A stretch of 64,000 nucleotides of DNA from Mycobacterium noviomagense (GTDB lineage: Bacteria > Actinomycetota > Actinomycetes > Mycobacteriales > Mycobacteriaceae), in the NCBI RefSeq assembly GCF_010731635.1, contig NZ_AP022583.1:1116001-1180000 (forward strand). Direction: 5' to 3'. Of the stretch, positions 26,935-36,555 are shown one piece after another (position 1 is the first letter of the stretch; the number at the start of each line of letters is the position of its first letter). Position numbers and translations under genes: made by a program. The notes under the pieces were generated by a model. The model worked only from the letters and a program-made list of their open reading frames with translations. It ran no database searches and had not been told where the DNA came from.

Positions 26935-27327
26935 TCAACTCGGCAGGCTCACCACCGGCAGCCATCGTTCGATCTCACCGGCGCGCGAACCGGACAGCTG
27001 CAGCGTCCCAGCGGCCTTAGCCGCTGCTACCTGCAGCATTCCGGTAGCCAGCAGCAGCCAGGTGCGCGGATCGGTCTCGACGACATTGGGTGGTGTGCCG
27101 CGGGTATGCCGCGGACCGGGGATGCACTGCACCGCGACGAACGGCGGAATCCGGACTTCGACGCTGGCGCCGGGCGCTTGTGCGGCCAACGTCCGTGCAG
27201 TGAGCCGAACAGCGGCGGCCAGATCTGCCCGGTCGGGGGCCGGGCGGGTGTCGTCGCGCAGCCAGTCGGCGAGCGCCAAGACAGCCCGGCGCGTTGTCGC
27301 CGGATCGGTGCTGTGACGGGCGGTCAT
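26935..27327 (-). CDS. Sterol carrier-like protein (Rv0807-like)
   Basis: A 130-residue conserved mycobacterial protein annotated in relatives as a sterol-carrier-family protein. The N-terminal half is helical (TRRAVLALADWLRDD, ADLAAAVRLTARTLA), the C-terminal half contains VEVRIPPFVAVQCI and TPPNVVETDPRTWLLLATGMLQ. It has no signal peptide. Encoded upstream of purF and three bases after the CPBP protease gene, so probably in the same transcript. Function unknown. Confidence 0.75.
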   Translation of the reverse strand: MTARHSTDPATTRRAVLALADWLRDDTRPAPDRADLAAAVRLTARTLAAQAPGASVEVRIPPFVAVQCIPGPRHTRGTPPNVVETDPRTWLLLATGMLQVAAAKAAGTLQLSGSRAGEIERWLPVVSLPS

Positions 27328-27330
27328 CCG

Positions 27331-27963
27331 CTAGCTGCGCGACCGCCGCTGGATGGTGAGCGCGGCCACCGCCGCGGTTTCGTTGATCGCCAGGTGTGCC
27401 AGCATCGGCGCGGCCAGACTGCCGGAACGGTCGGCCAGCCAGCCGAACAGCCAGCCCGCGACGCCGGTGACCAGGACAGTCGCCGGCACCGGCTCGCCCG
27501 TCGCGCGCGCGTCGGCGATGTGGGAGAGCCCGAACGCGGCGCCCTGCACCAGCCGCCCGCCGGATTCGCCGAACCCTCTCTTGGCGACGGTGGTCAGTGC
27601 CGCGCGGAATGCGGCCTCCTCAGCCCAGACAGTGCCCAGAGGTATCCGCAACGCCAACCAGGACGGCACCGACTGCGGCAACGGGCGGGTGGACATCGAC
27701 AGCCGCACCACCGGCACAGGCGCCGTCGCTGCGATTGCGGTCGCCGCAGCAGCCCCGGTCGAGAAGCCCCACCGCATCCCGATCCACAACCGCGGCGGAG
27801 ACAATCCGATCCGTGAACCGGTTTGCAGCACCAGCAGCGCGCTCCCGCCGGCTTGTACCGGAACTCGCCACCGCGGGGGTATCCGCGGCACGACGAAGCT
27901 CGAGCCGACCAGCACGGCGGCCAGCGATAGCGCCCGTAACCGCTCAAACATGCTGTCGCGCAT
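27331..27963 (-). CDS. CPBP-family intramembrane protease (Rv0804-like)
   Basis: A 210-residue multi-pass membrane protein of the CAAX-protease/bacteriocin-processing family. The catalytic motif E-E-x-x-x-R is at residues 115-120 (EEAAFR) and the second motif has a His in GLSHIAD near residue 150. The ATG overlaps the stop of the upstream membrane hydrolase gene (TGATG). Physiological substrate unknown. In the M. tuberculosis order I recall cpsY and Rv0805 separating this gene from Rv0807; here they are absent and the two genes are three bases apart. Confidence 0.85.
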   Translation of the reverse strand: MRDSMFERLRALSLAAVLVGSSFVVPRIPPRWRVPVQAGGSALLVLQTGSRIGLSPPRLWIGMRWGFSTGAAAATAIAATAPVPVVRLSMSTRPLPQSVPSWLALRIPLGTVWAEEAAFRAALTTVAKRGFGESGGRLVQGAAFGLSHIADARATGEPVPATVLVTGVAGWLFGWLADRSGSLAAPMLAHLAINETAAVAALTIQRRSRS

Positions 27964-29729
27964 CAATTCTCGGACCCGTCAGCGCCTTCCGATTGCTTGA
28001 GCGCGACACGCATGCGTTCGGTATCGGCCAGTGTCCAACCGTCCGGGGGCACTACCGCAGCCCAGCCGTCCAAAACCGTGTTGGCGTAATTGTGCCCATG
28101 CCCGCCCGGCATCGCCTCGGCTTCCGGCAGGTCGGCGCTGACCTGCCAGAAGGTGACGACGGGATACCAACGCATCAATGCGGTGCGGTCGCGGCCCGGC
28201 GGTTCGACAAGCCAGTCCGGCCGGCTGAACAGCAAATCGGGGGACCACCAGACCACCGGGTCAGACGGGTGCTGCAGAAACAGCACGCGGGGACCGTCCC
28301 ACGGTCGCGCCGCGAGCCGGTCGATTTCCGCAGGATCGACGGCCTCAGAGAACCGCACCGTCCGCCCGTTGTCGTAGCGCGGCCGCACCTCGGTGGTCCC
28401 CGGGTCGCGGCGCACGATCAGCGCGTGCCACAACGGACTTTCGTGTGGTGGTCCCACCCACAGCACCGCCTCGAAACCCATCTTGGCGATGTCGGGCAGG
28501 AACCCGAAGGCTGCCTGTCCGGCCATCGAACCCAAGCTCTCGCCGTAGAGCACCAACTTCGGCCGATGATCCGGTGGCAGCTGCTGCCAGCGGTCATGAA
28601 TGGTGTCGATCAACGTCCTGCCGGAATCCATCGACTTCTGCCGGTCGGCCAGAAAAGAAACCCAGCTGGGCAGATACGAGTACTGCACCCCGGCCATCGC
28701 CGTGTCGCCGTTGTACATCATCTCCAGCGAACGCGCCGCCACCGGGTTGATCCAACCGGTACCCGTGGTGGGGACGAGAACCAGCAGCTTTCGGTTGAAC
28801 GCGCCGGTGCGCTCGAGCTCGCCGAGAATCACCTGCATCCGGGCGTTGTCGTCGTCGGCGGTCTCCAACCCGGCATACACCCGGATCGGTTCCTTGGCGG
28901 GCCGACCGTTGAGCCGGGTGAGCTCGTCGGCGTGCGGTCCGGTCGCGACGAAGTTGCGGCCCTGGAAGCCGAGCGTTTCCCAGGGCGCCAACGACGCTGG
29001 GCTACCGGATCTTTCGGGCAGCAGCGGCTGATGTATGTCGGCGCCGGTGGTGTTGTTCCGCGGCTCGGAGAGGGCATTCATCCCGATGAAGAAGCCGCGC
29101 ACCAAGACACCGTTGATCAAGGTGACCAGCAGTACCACGACGATCGTGGTCCCGATGAACAGCGCCACCTCGTTGTGCAGATGCCAGCGCCTGATCAGCA
29201 TGCGGGCCAGCAGCTTGACGGCATCGATGAGCACCCGGCAGGTCGCCACGAGCAGAGCGCTGACCACCGCCGCGACGATCAGCGTTCGCATGTAGCCCAA
29301 CGTGGTTGGCCCCTTGATGCCCATCAACGCGGAGACATCCCGCTGCCAGGCGGCCGCCGGGATGAGCATCAGTACAGCGGCGGTCGGCGCGATCACCACG
29401 ACTGCTGCCTTGATCCAGAACAACACTCGCGGTGGTGGCGGCCACCAACGCGCGGTCCGCAGCACGAAACGCTGCGCGGCTTTTTCCAGCAGCACACCCA
29501 GCCCGTAACCGAAGGCGGCGTTGATGCCGCCGATCAGGCCCTGGAACAGCCAGGTTCGCGGCAGCAGCGACGGGGTCAGCGACAAGCAGAAAAACAGCGC
29601 GCCGAATGCCACCCCACTGAATCGAAGCCGCAACAAGCTCCACGCCCACACCACCAGTGGGTGCCGTCCGTCGGCCCCTGCCGGTTCGGCGACCGGCTCG
29701 GTGGTGGTGTCGCCTACAGGGGTACTCAT
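27963..29729 (-). CDS. Multi-pass membrane alpha/beta hydrolase (Rv1069c-type)
   Basis: A 588-residue protein: about five N-terminal transmembrane segments (residues 35-250, Abhydrolase_9_N-like) followed by an extracytoplasmic alpha/beta hydrolase domain. The nucleophile elbow is G-E-S-L-G with Ser near residue 395 (LVLYGESLGSMAG); an acid and a His follow (HPSDPVVWW; GGHGHNYAN). Resembles Rv1069c of M. tuberculosis, which is encoded elsewhere there. Adjacent on the 3' side, with overlap, to the CPBP protease, and 10 bases downstream of purL. Possibly a lipase/esterase of the envelope. Confidence 0.8.
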   Translation of the reverse strand: MSTPVGDTTTEPVAEPAGADGRHPLVVWAWSLLRLRFSGVAFGALFFCLSLTPSLLPRTWLFQGLIGGINAAFGYGLGVLLEKAAQRFVLRTARWWPPPPRVLFWIKAAVVVIAPTAAVLMLIPAAAWQRDVSALMGIKGPTTLGYMRTLIVAAVVSALLVATCRVLIDAVKLLARMLIRRWHLHNEVALFIGTTIVVVLLVTLINGVLVRGFFIGMNALSEPRNNTTGADIHQPLLPERSGSPASLAPWETLGFQGRNFVATGPHADELTRLNGRPAKEPIRVYAGLETADDDNARMQVILGELERTGAFNRKLLVLVPTTGTGWINPVAARSLEMMYNGDTAMAGVQYSYLPSWVSFLADRQKSMDSGRTLIDTIHDRWQQLPPDHRPKLVLYGESLGSMAGQAAFGFLPDIAKMGFEAVLWVGPPHESPLWHALIVRRDPGTTEVRPRYDNGRTVRFSEAVDPAEIDRLAARPWDGPRVLFLQHPSDPVVWWSPDLLFSRPDWLVEPPGRDRTALMRWYPVVTFWQVSADLPEAEAMPGGHGHNYANTVLDGWAAVVPPDGWTLADTERMRVALKQSEGADGSEN

Positions 29730-29739
29730 GCCCGGATCC

Positions 29740-32034
29740 TCATCCGAACAGTGCAGGCAGCACTCTTTCAGAGGTGCCGCGCAGCTCGGTCAGGGACACG
29801 GTGAACAGACCCTGAACTTCCACCGCATCCGATGCCGGGTCGACGACCCCGATGCGCGTGGCTGGTAGCCCGCGCACCTCGCACAGCGAACGGAACCGGC
29901 TTTCTTCGGTGCGCGACACCGCGACCAGCACCCGTCCCGGCGATTCGGAGAACAACATGACAAACGGGTCAGCATCTTCGGGAAGCACGATGCGGCAACC
30001 GGTTTCGCCCGCCAGCGCCGACTCCACCACCGTGATGGCCAAGCCCCCCTCGGACAGGTCGTGGGCCGCGGCGACCAGCCCGTCGCGTGATGCCGCGGTC
30101 AACACGTCGGCCAGCAGCTTCTCGCGGGCCAAATCGACTTCGGGTGGCAGCCCGCCGAGGTGGTCGGCGGTCACCTGCGCCCACACCGAGCCGTCGAATT
30201 CGTCGCGGGTGTCGCCGAGCAGTATCAGCGTCTCCCCCGCCTCGGTGCCCATCGCGGTCTGGATGCGCCGGTGCACGTCGTCGATGACGCCGAGCACACC
30301 GACCACCGGGGTGGGCAAGATCGGGGTGGATCCCGTCTGGTTGTAGAAGCTGACGTTGCCGCCGGTCACCGGAATACCAAGAGCGGCACAGCCATCCGCG
30401 AGGCCGCGCACCGCCTGCGCGAACTGCCACATCACCGCCGGGTCTTCCGGCGAGCCGAAGTTGAGGCAGTTGGTGACCGCGACCGGGGCGGCCCCGGTGA
30501 CGGCGACGTTGCGATACGCCTCGGCCAACGCGAGCTGGGCCCCGGCGTAGGGATCCAGCGCCGTGTAGCGGCCCGATGCGTCGGTGGACACCGCGATGCC
30601 GCGGCCCGTGGATTCGTCGACGCGCAGCATGCCCCCATCGGCGTGCTGGGCCAGCACGGTGTTGCCGCGCACGTAGCGGTCGTACTGTTCGGTGATGAAC
30701 GCGCGGCTGCACAAGTGCGGACTGCCAAGCAGCGCAAGCAAAGTCGCTCGCAGCTCGTCGCCGGTGGCGGGCCGCGGCAACCGGGTAGACCGGTCGGTGT
30801 TGAGTTGGTCCTGCGACTCCGGCCGGGCGAGCGGACGCTGGTACACCGGTCCTTCATGGGCCACCGTGCGCGGCGGCACGTCGACAACCGTGTCGCCGCG
30901 CCAGGTGATGCGTAGCCTGTCGCCGTCGGTTACTTCACCGATGACGGTGGCCAGCATCTCCCATTTGCGGCACACCGCCAGGAAAGCTTCCACGTTCTCC
31001 GGCGCCACCACCGCGCACATCCGCTCCTGAGACTCGCTGCACAGCACCTCGGCGGGCGTCATTCCCTTGGTGCGCAGCGGCACGGTGTCCAGTTCGATGG
31101 CCATGCCGCCGTCGCCTGCCGAGGCCAGTTCCGAAGTGGCACAGGCCAATCCGGCCCCGCCGAGATCCTGGATACCGATCACCAGGCCGCCCGCGTACAG
31201 CTCGAGGCAGCATTCGATGAGCACCTTTTCCATGAACGGGTCACCGACCTGAACCGACGGCAGCTTCTTGCGTCCCGGTCCGGCCTCGTCACCGCCGAAG
31301 GTGTCCGACGCCAGTACCGACACCCCGCCGATGCCGTCGAGCCCGGTGCGCGCGCCGAACAGGATGATCTTGTTCCCGGCCCCGGATGCGAAGGCCCGAT
31401 GCAGGTCCTCCTTGCGCAGCACGCCGACACACAACGCGTTGACCAACGGGTTGCCCGCGTAGCAGGCGTCAAAGACCGTCTCGCCGCCGATGTTTGGCAG
31501 GCCCAGGGAATTGCCGTAGCCCCCGATCCCGCGGACCACGCCGTCGACCACGCGGCGGGTGTCCGGGGCGTCGGCGGGGCCGAAACGCAACTGGTCCATG
31601 ACGGCGACCGGTCGCGCCCCCATGGCCATGATGTCGCGCACGATGCCGCCGACACCGGTGGCCGCGCCCTGGTAGGGCTCGACGTAGGAGGGGTGATTAT
31701 GCGACTCGACCTTGAAGGTGACGGCCCAGCCGTCGCCGATGTCGACGACGCCGGCGTTCTCCCCGATGCCGGCCAGCAAGCCGCCCCGCATCGCGTCGGT
31801 GGTGGTCTCGCCGAAGTAGCGCAGATGCACCTTGGAGGACTTGTAGGAGCAGTGCTCGCTCCACATCACCGAATACATGGCCAGTTCGACGTCGGTTGGC
31901 CGCCGGCCCAGGATCTCGCGGATGCGCTGGTATTCGTCGCCTTTGAGACCCAGCTCGCGGAAGGGTTGCGGCTGATCAGGGGTGGTGGCGGCCCGCTCGA
32001 CGGTATCGACCGCGTGCGTGAGCCCGAACGTCAC
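29740..32034 (-). CDS. purL: Phosphoribosylformylglycinamidine synthase II
   Basis: The 764-residue small-type PurL, catalytic subunit of FGAM synthase, which needs PurQ (glutaminase) and PurS. Family features: [43 protein letters not shown] and, in the second half, [27 protein letters not shown] and [11 protein letters not shown]. Start is GTG 32034; M. tuberculosis PurL starts at about the same region. Its partners purQ-purS lie 12.5 kb away on the same strand. Confidence 0.96.
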   Translation of the reverse strand: MTFGLTHAVDTVERAATTPDQPQPFRELGLKGDEYQRIREILGRRPTDVELAMYSVMWSEHCSYKSSKVHLRYFGETTTDAMRGGLLAGIGENAGVVDIGDGWAVTFKVESHNHPSYVEPYQGAATGVGGIVRDIMAMGARPVAVMDQLRFGPADAPDTRRVVDGVVRGIGGYGNSLGLPNIGGETVFDACYAGNPLVNALCVGVLRKEDLHRAFASGAGNKIILFGARTGLDGIGGVSVLASDTFGGDEAGPGRKKLPSVQVGDPFMEKVLIECCLELYAGGLVIGIQDLGGAGLACATSELASAGDGGMAIELDTVPLRTKGMTPAEVLCSESQERMCAVVAPENVEAFLAVCRKWEMLATVIGEVTDGDRLRITWRGDTVVDVPPRTVAHEGPVYQRPLARPESQDQLNTDRSTRLPRPATGDELRATLLALLGSPHLCSRAFITEQYDRYVRGNTVLAQHADGGMLRVDESTGRGIAVSTDASGRYTALDPYAGAQLALAEAYRNVAVTGAAPVAVTNCLNFGSPEDPAVMWQFAQAVRGLADGCAALGIPVTGGNVSFYNQTGSTPILPTPVVGVLGVIDDVHRRIQTAMGTEAGETLILLGDTRDEFDGSVWAQVTADHLGGLPPEVDLAREKLLADVLTAASRDGLVAAAHDLSEGGLAITVVESALAGETGCRIVLPEDADPFVMLFSESPGRVLVAVSRTEESRFRSLCEVRGLPATRIGVVDPASDAVEVQGLFTVSLTELRGTSERVLPALFG

Positions 32035-32109
32035 GGGGACAGTCTAGATTCCCGCGGCGCGGACGCCTCGCTGGACGTTTGCATCGGTGAGGGATGGGTA
32101 GCCGCACAG

Positions 32110-32157
32110 AGTCCGGCGACGATGCGGGACGCGGGATCCTCGAGGAGGAGCCGGACT
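32110..32157. repeat. Hairpin-flanked GGCGACGATGC repeat
   Basis: AGTCCGGC (32110-32117) and GCCGGACT (32150-32157) are perfect inverted arms enclosing a GACGATGCGGGACGC segment, a diverged relative of the 17382 repeat. It lies in the divergent region between purL and the next plus-strand gene. Confidence 0.5.
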
Positions 32158-32197
32158 GTAAAGACCGAGTCCGAAACAAGCGACCGGGAGGATGACA

Positions 32198-32437
32198 ATG
32201 ACTGCTGAGGCTGGACAAGTCACCGGCACCAAAGACAAGAACTACAACCTGATTTGGTACACCGAGCAGTGCCTGGAAAACGCGCTCCGGCTGGAAACCT
32301 ACATTCAGGACGCCGAGCGCGACGGCGACAACGAAGTGGCCGACCTGTTCCGCAAGGCGCAGGCCGACAGCCGTAAGGGCGCGCGGATGGCCGAGCAGCT
32401 GCTCGCCAGGCGGCTCGAGGAGGCGTTCCGGGCCTAG
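32198..32437 (+). CDS. Small helical conserved protein
   Basis: A 79-residue soluble protein predicted to be almost entirely helical: NLIWYTEQCLENALRLETY, then DAERDGDNEVADLFRKAQ and SRKGARMAEQLLARRLEEAF. GGAGG lies six bases before ATG 32198; the ATG six bases earlier would overlap the ribosome binding site. The two-helix, Glu-rich layout recalls rubrerythrin-like or mini-ferritin proteins, but the usual E-x-x-H ligands are not evident, so I assign no function. It is transcribed divergently from purL. Confidence 0.7.
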   Translation: MTAEAGQVTGTKDKNYNLIWYTEQCLENALRLETYIQDAERDGDNEVADLFRKAQADSRKGARMAEQLLARRLEEAFRA

Positions 32438-32763
32438 CGCCCGGCGACGCAAAACGCGTTGCCGTCGGGATCGGCCAACACGACCCAGCGAAAGTTGTCT
32501 CCGATTCTGTGCTGGCCGATGCGGCTGGCCCCGGCGGCTTCCAGCCGACTCACTTCGGCGTCCACGTCGGCGGCGCTGAAATCCAGGTGCAGCCGGTTCT
32601 TGCCCGGCGTGCGGTCAGGGACCTTCTGAAATCCCAGCCGTGGTCCCTGCGGGCGAGCCACCACGACGAACTCGCCGGGGATCAATTCCTGCGTCGTACC
32701 GTCGAACTGAGCCGCCCACCAGCCTTCCAAGCGAGCCGGGTCGAAGCAGTTGAAGGTCACCAT
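32434..32763 (-). CDS. VOC-superfamily (glyoxalase-like) protein (Rv0801-like)
   Basis: A 109-residue VOC-fold protein with two beta-alpha-beta-beta-beta modules: FNCFDPARLEGWWAAQF at the start and RLHLDFSAADVDAEVSRLEAAGA, then FRWVVLADPDGNAFCVAGR. The ATG at 32763 begins the recognisable fold; the frame is open further upstream. Such single-domain proteins include bleomycin-resistance-like and pterin-carbinolamine-like members, so the ligand is unknown. Its stop overlaps the end of the small helical gene on the other strand. Confidence 0.78.
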   Translation of the reverse strand: MVTFNCFDPARLEGWWAAQFDGTTQELIPGEFVVVARPQGPRLGFQKVPDRTPGKNRLHLDFSAADVDAEVSRLEAAGASRIGQHRIGDNFRWVVLADPDGNAFCVAGR

Positions 32764-32809
32764 CTCAACGTGAGCGCCATGCTGCGAAGTTACTGGACTC
32801 GAGCAGTGC

Positions 32810-33397
32810 TCACGCGACAGACCCGACACCTGCGGTGCGCAGCAGATCGGCGCTCGCCGCATCGGCGGGATAGAACAACTCGACGGCAAGTTCGGCGAGG
32901 GTGACGTCGAGCGGTGTGCCGAACGTCGTCAACGTTGTGAACATCGAAAGCCGTTGTCCGCCAGGTGTTTCGAGCTCCAACGGAACCAGCAGCGACGCAT
33001 TGCCGTGCGGCGTGTTCCATGCCGCCGCAGCAGTCGTGACGCCCGGATAGCCGCGCACCTCCTCGTGGAGTTCCTGTAATGCCGGGTCGCCGGCGAGCGC
33101 GATGGTGCGCCGGAGCTGGTGGAGCAAGTAGCCCGCCCATTCCTCGAAATTCAGTGTTCGTCCGGCGAGGCCGTCGGGGTGCAGTGACAGGCGGTAGACG
33201 TTGGCGGGCGGCCCGAGCAAGTCCTGCGGTAGGCCGGCGGTCAGCGCGGCCGCCGCAGCGTTGGTCCCGACGATGTTCCAGCACCGGTCGATGACGATGC
33301 CGGGGTAGGGCCGGACCGTTCCCGATCCGCGGGCTTGACCGGGTCCGCAACCGCAACGGCATGGTGGTGGAAAACGTAGTCCGCTACGAACCGGCAT
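32810..33397 (-). pseudogene. MmyB-like regulator fragment lacking the HTH
   Basis: From residue 29 the ORF reads as the C-terminal ligand-binding domain of an MmyB-like XRE regulator: PYPGIVIDRCWNIVGTNAAAA, then VYRLSLHPDGLAGRTLNFEEW, LRRTIALAGDPALQELHEE and a conserved tail. The N-terminal helix-turn-helix that should precede it is missing: upstream codons (MPVRSGLRFPPPCRCG) show no similarity and the pepC gene ends only 26 bases away. It is probably a truncated remnant, although a free-standing ligand-binding domain is conceivable. Confidence 0.65.
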
Positions 33398-33422
33398 CCT
33401 CGGCGCGCGCTGAACCCGGGGG

Positions 33423-34679
33423 TCACTGCGGCGCCAAAAACGCCTGCAGCGCCGCAGAATACGCGGCGACGTCGGCGGCCCCCATCAGTTCGCGGGCCGA
33501 GTGCATCGCCAATTGCGGTGCGCCAACGTCGACGGTCGCGATGCCGGTTCGTGCCGAGGTGATCGGGCCGATCGTCGAACCGCACGGTAGGTCGGCGCGG
33601 TGTTCGTATCGCTGCAACGCCACGCCGGCCTGCCGGCAGGCGAGCGCGAAGGCCGCAGCGGTGCGCCCGTCGGTGGCATACCGCAGGTTGGGTTGCGTCT
33701 TGAGCACCGGGCCGCCGTTGATCGCGATCGGGTGCCCGGGCTCGTGCCGGTCCGGGTAGTTGGGGTGGGTGGCGTGCGCCATGTCCGCCGAGGCCACCAT
33801 CGATCCGGCCATCCGCCGCAGGAAATCCTCGCGGTCACCGCCGGCGGCCAGCACGATCCGCTCCAGCGTGGTCAGCAGTAGCTCGGACTGCGCGCCGTGA
33901 TCGGAGCTCGAACCGACTTCTTCGTGGTCGAACAACGCCAGCACCGGCAGATGGCCGCGGGGTCCGGCCGCTAGGAGCGCATCCACGCCTGCGTAGCAGC
34001 TGGTCTGGTTGTCCAGCCGCGGCGCGCTGACGAACTGGTCGTCGAGCCCGGCCAGCCTGGAGGGAGCCAAGTCATGGGTCATCAGATCGAAGCCGAGCAC
34101 GTCGTCTGCCGCGACGCCGGCGCGTTTCGCGACGTAGCCGACAAACGAGCCGCAGCCCTCGCCGGCCGCCCACACCGCGTTGACATGGCGCTGCGGGTCC
34201 AACGTGACCGACTTGCGGTCCTCGGCCAAGTGGATGGCCAACTGCGGCACCCGCAGGATCGGTTCGTCGATCCGGACCAGCCGGTGACTGACGCCGACAC
34301 CGTCACGCACGGATAGGCGTCCGCTGACACCCAGGTCGCGGTCCAGCCACGAGTTCAACCACGCGCCCCCGTAGGGCTGCAGCGCCACCACCTGCCAACC
34401 CGCGACGACGCGATCCGGATGCTGCTTGACCCGCAGGTTCGGGCTGTCGGTGTGGGCGCCGATCACCCGAAATGGCTGATGAGAATCACCGGTGCTGTCC
34501 CATGTCACCAGCGAGCCCGCGCGCACGGTGAAGAACTTGCCTGCGGCGGGCCAGGCTTCCGTCTCCGCCAATTCGGTATATCCGGCCGCGCGCAGCGCTT
34601 CTGCCACCGTGGCGCACACGTGGAACGGCGACGGGGACGCGTCGATGAATTCGCACAGACCCGCTGCCGTGGCCGCCAT
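33423..34679 (-). CDS. pepC: M18 family aminopeptidase
   Basis: A 418-residue zinc aspartyl-type aminopeptidase (Rv0800 homologue). Metal-binding motifs: [12 protein letters not shown] near residue 75, [16 protein letters not shown] near residue 268, and [18 protein letters not shown] toward the C-terminus. The N-terminus [19 protein letters not shown] is the M18 signature. Cytosolic peptide turnover. Divergent from the DyP-encapsulin operon, with 41 bases between starts. Confidence 0.93.
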   Translation of the reverse strand: MAATAAGLCEFIDASPSPFHVCATVAEALRAAGYTELAETEAWPAAGKFFTVRAGSLVTWDSTGDSHQPFRVIGAHTDSPNLRVKQHPDRVVAGWQVVALQPYGGAWLNSWLDRDLGVSGRLSVRDGVGVSHRLVRIDEPILRVPQLAIHLAEDRKSVTLDPQRHVNAVWAAGEGCGSFVGYVAKRAGVAADDVLGFDLMTHDLAPSRLAGLDDQFVSAPRLDNQTSCYAGVDALLAAGPRGHLPVLALFDHEEVGSSSDHGAQSELLLTTLERIVLAAGGDREDFLRRMAGSMVASADMAHATHPNYPDRHEPGHPIAINGGPVLKTQPNLRYATDGRTAAAFALACRQAGVALQRYEHRADLPCGSTIGPITSARTGIATVDVGAPQLAMHSARELMGAADVAAYSAALQAFLAPQ

Positions 34680-34707
34680 GCGCTCATCCTTTCATCCTCA
34701 AGGGCGT

Positions 34708-34720
34708 TAGGGTCGAACCC
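34708..34720 (+). promoter_or_regulatory. -10 box of leaderless DyP-encapsulin operon
   Basis: TAGGGT (34708-34713), seven bases, GTG 34721. Confidence 0.45.
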
Positions 34721-35731
34721 GTGCCCGCTGCTGCGCCCCAACCGGTTCTGGAGCCGTTGACGCCGGCCGCCATCTTCCTGGTCGTCACCATCAACGACGG
34801 CGGCGAGGCAACGGTGCACGACGCACTGCCCGACATCTCTGGGCTAGTCCGCGCGATCGGATTTCGTGACCCGGCCAAACGCTTGTCGGCGGTCACCTCG
34901 ATCGGCTCGGACGCCTGGGATCGGTTGTTCTCCGGCCCGCGACCGGCAGAGCTGCATCCGTTTGTCCCGCTGGAAGGCCCGCGGCACATCGCACCGGCCA
35001 CGCCCGGCGACGTGTTGTTCCACATTCGTGCCGAGTCCATGGATGTCTGCTTCGAACTGGCCACCCGGCTGATCGACGCGATGGCCGGCGCTGTGACGGT
35101 GGTCGACGAGGTGCACGGTTTCCGGTTCTTCGACAACCGCGATCTGCTCGGATTCGTCGACGGCACCGAGAATCCTGACGAGCCGCTGGCGGTCAGCTCC
35201 ACGCAGATCGGTGACGAGGACCCCGATTTCGCCGGCTCGTGCTACGTCCACGTCCAAAAGTACGTCCATGACATGGCGGGCTGGAATTCTCTGTCGGTGG
35301 CGGAGCAGGAGCGTGCGTTCGGCCGAACCAAGCTGGAGGACATCGAGTTTGACGACGCTGCCTTACCGGCCAACTCACACATCGCGCTGAACAAGATCGA
35401 AGACGACGAAGGCAATGAGCTCAAGATCGTGCGGCACAACATGCCGTTCGGAGAGGTCGGCAAGGGCGAGTACGGCACCTACTACATCGGCTACTCTCGC
35501 AGTCCCGCCGTCACCGAACAGATGTTGCGCAACATGTTCCTCGGCGATCCGCCCGGCAACACCGACCGGATCCTGGAGTTTTCCACCGCTCTCACCGGTG
35601 GACTGTTCTTCACACCCACCGTCGACTTCCTCGACGATCCGCCGCCACTTCCTGGATTACCCGCTGCCGCAGCGGATTCCGACTCCGACGGCTCTCTGGC
35701 GATCGGCAGTTTGAAAGGAAACGCCCGATGA
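34721..35731 (+). CDS. dyp: Dye-decolorising peroxidase, encapsulin cargo
   Basis: A 336-residue DyP haem peroxidase (Rv0799c homologue). The catalytic GFVDGTENP motif is near residue 144 and the haem-ligating His in IVRHNMPFG near residue 239. The C-terminus carries an encapsulin cargo-loading peptide, SDGSLAIGSLKG, followed by NAR, after a flexible Ala/Pro linker (PLPGLPAAAADSDS). The enzyme should therefore be packaged in the shell encoded next. GTG 34721 looks leaderless. Its stop overlaps the encapsulin start by four bases (ATGA). In M. tuberculosis this pair protects against oxidative and acid stress. Confidence 0.95.
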   Translation: MPAAAPQPVLEPLTPAAIFLVVTINDGGEATVHDALPDISGLVRAIGFRDPAKRLSAVTSIGSDAWDRLFSGPRPAELHPFVPLEGPRHIAPATPGDVLFHIRAESMDVCFELATRLIDAMAGAVTVVDEVHGFRFFDNRDLLGFVDGTENPDEPLAVSSTQIGDEDPDFAGSCYVHVQKYVHDMAGWNSLSVAEQERAFGRTKLEDIEFDDAALPANSHIALNKIEDDEGNELKIVRHNMPFGEVGKGEYGTYYIGYSRSPAVTEQMLRNMFLGDPPGNTDRILEFSTALTGGLFFTPTVDFLDDPPPLPGLPAAAADSDSDGSLAIGSLKGNAR

Positions 35732-36525
35732 ACAACCTGTACCGCGATCTGGCACCGATCACCGAAGCAGCCTGGGCTGAGATCGAATTGGAGGCGACGC
35801 GAACATTCAAGCGCCACATCGCCGGGCGTCGGGTGGTCGACCTGAGCGGCCCCGGCGGACCCACGATGGCGGCGGTTGGCACCGGCCGGCTGACCGATGT
35901 GACACCGCCCGGCGACGGGGTCGTCGCCCATCTGCGGGCAAGCAAACCGCTTGTGCGGCTGCGGGTTCCGTTTACACTGTCCCGGTCGGAGATCGACGAT
36001 GTTGAGCGCGGCTCACAGGATGCCGACTGGGATCCCGTCAAGACCGCGGCCAAGAAGCTGGCGTTCGTCGAAGACCGGGCCATCTTCGAGGGCTACGACG
36101 CAGCATCGATCGAAGGCATCCGAAGCGCGAGCTCCAACCCCGCGCTGAAGCTGCCCGCCGATGTCCGCGACTTCCCCGACGTGATCAGCCAGGCGCTGTC
36201 CGGCTTGCGGTTGGCCGGGGTGGACGGCCCATATTCGGTGCTGCTGTCGGCCGACGCCTATACCAAGGTCAGCGAGACCACCGAACACGGGTATCCGATC
36301 CGCGAACATCTGCGCCGGCTGGTCGACGGCGACATCATCTGGGCGCCGGCAATCGACGGCGCCTTCGTACTGACCACCCGTGGCGGTGACTTCGACCTGC
36401 AGCTGGGCACCGACGTGGCGATCGGTTATCTGTCCCACGACGCCGAAACCGTGCAGCTCTACCTGCAGGAGACAATGACGTTCCTGTGCTACACCGCCGA
36501 GGCGTCAGTCGCGTTGACCGCGTAA
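35728..36525 (+). CDS. enc: Family 1 encapsulin shell protein
   Basis: A 265-residue HK97-fold encapsulin, homologue of Rv0798c/Cfp29. The N-terminus MNNLYRDLAPITEAAWAEIE, the VVDLSGPGGP strand, VPFTLSR, ERGSQDADW and the C-terminal YLQETMTFLCYTAEASVAL are all present and in order, so it should form a T=1 nanocompartment of 60 subunits around the DyP cargo. Translation is coupled to dyp. A decayed partial copy lies 3 kb downstream (39490-39660). Confidence 0.96.
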   Translation: MNNLYRDLAPITEAAWAEIELEATRTFKRHIAGRRVVDLSGPGGPTMAAVGTGRLTDVTPPGDGVVAHLRASKPLVRLRVPFTLSRSEIDDVERGSQDADWDPVKTAAKKLAFVEDRAIFEGYDAASIEGIRSASSNPALKLPADVRDFPDVISQALSGLRLAGVDGPYSVLLSADAYTKVSETTEHGYPIREHLRRLVDGDIIWAPAIDGAFVLTTRGGDFDLQLGTDVAIGYLSHDAETVQLYLQETMTFLCYTAEASVALTA

Positions 36526-36555
36526 CCGCGTCGCATTAGAGCAGAGATGCATATG

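Noticed and set aside
27597..29804. A 735-codon plus-strand open frame across the membrane hydrolase gene
   Set aside because: It is the antisense frame of a gene with clear membrane and hydrolase motifs; long antisense frames are expected at this GC content and its translation is Arg/Gln/His-rich without domains.
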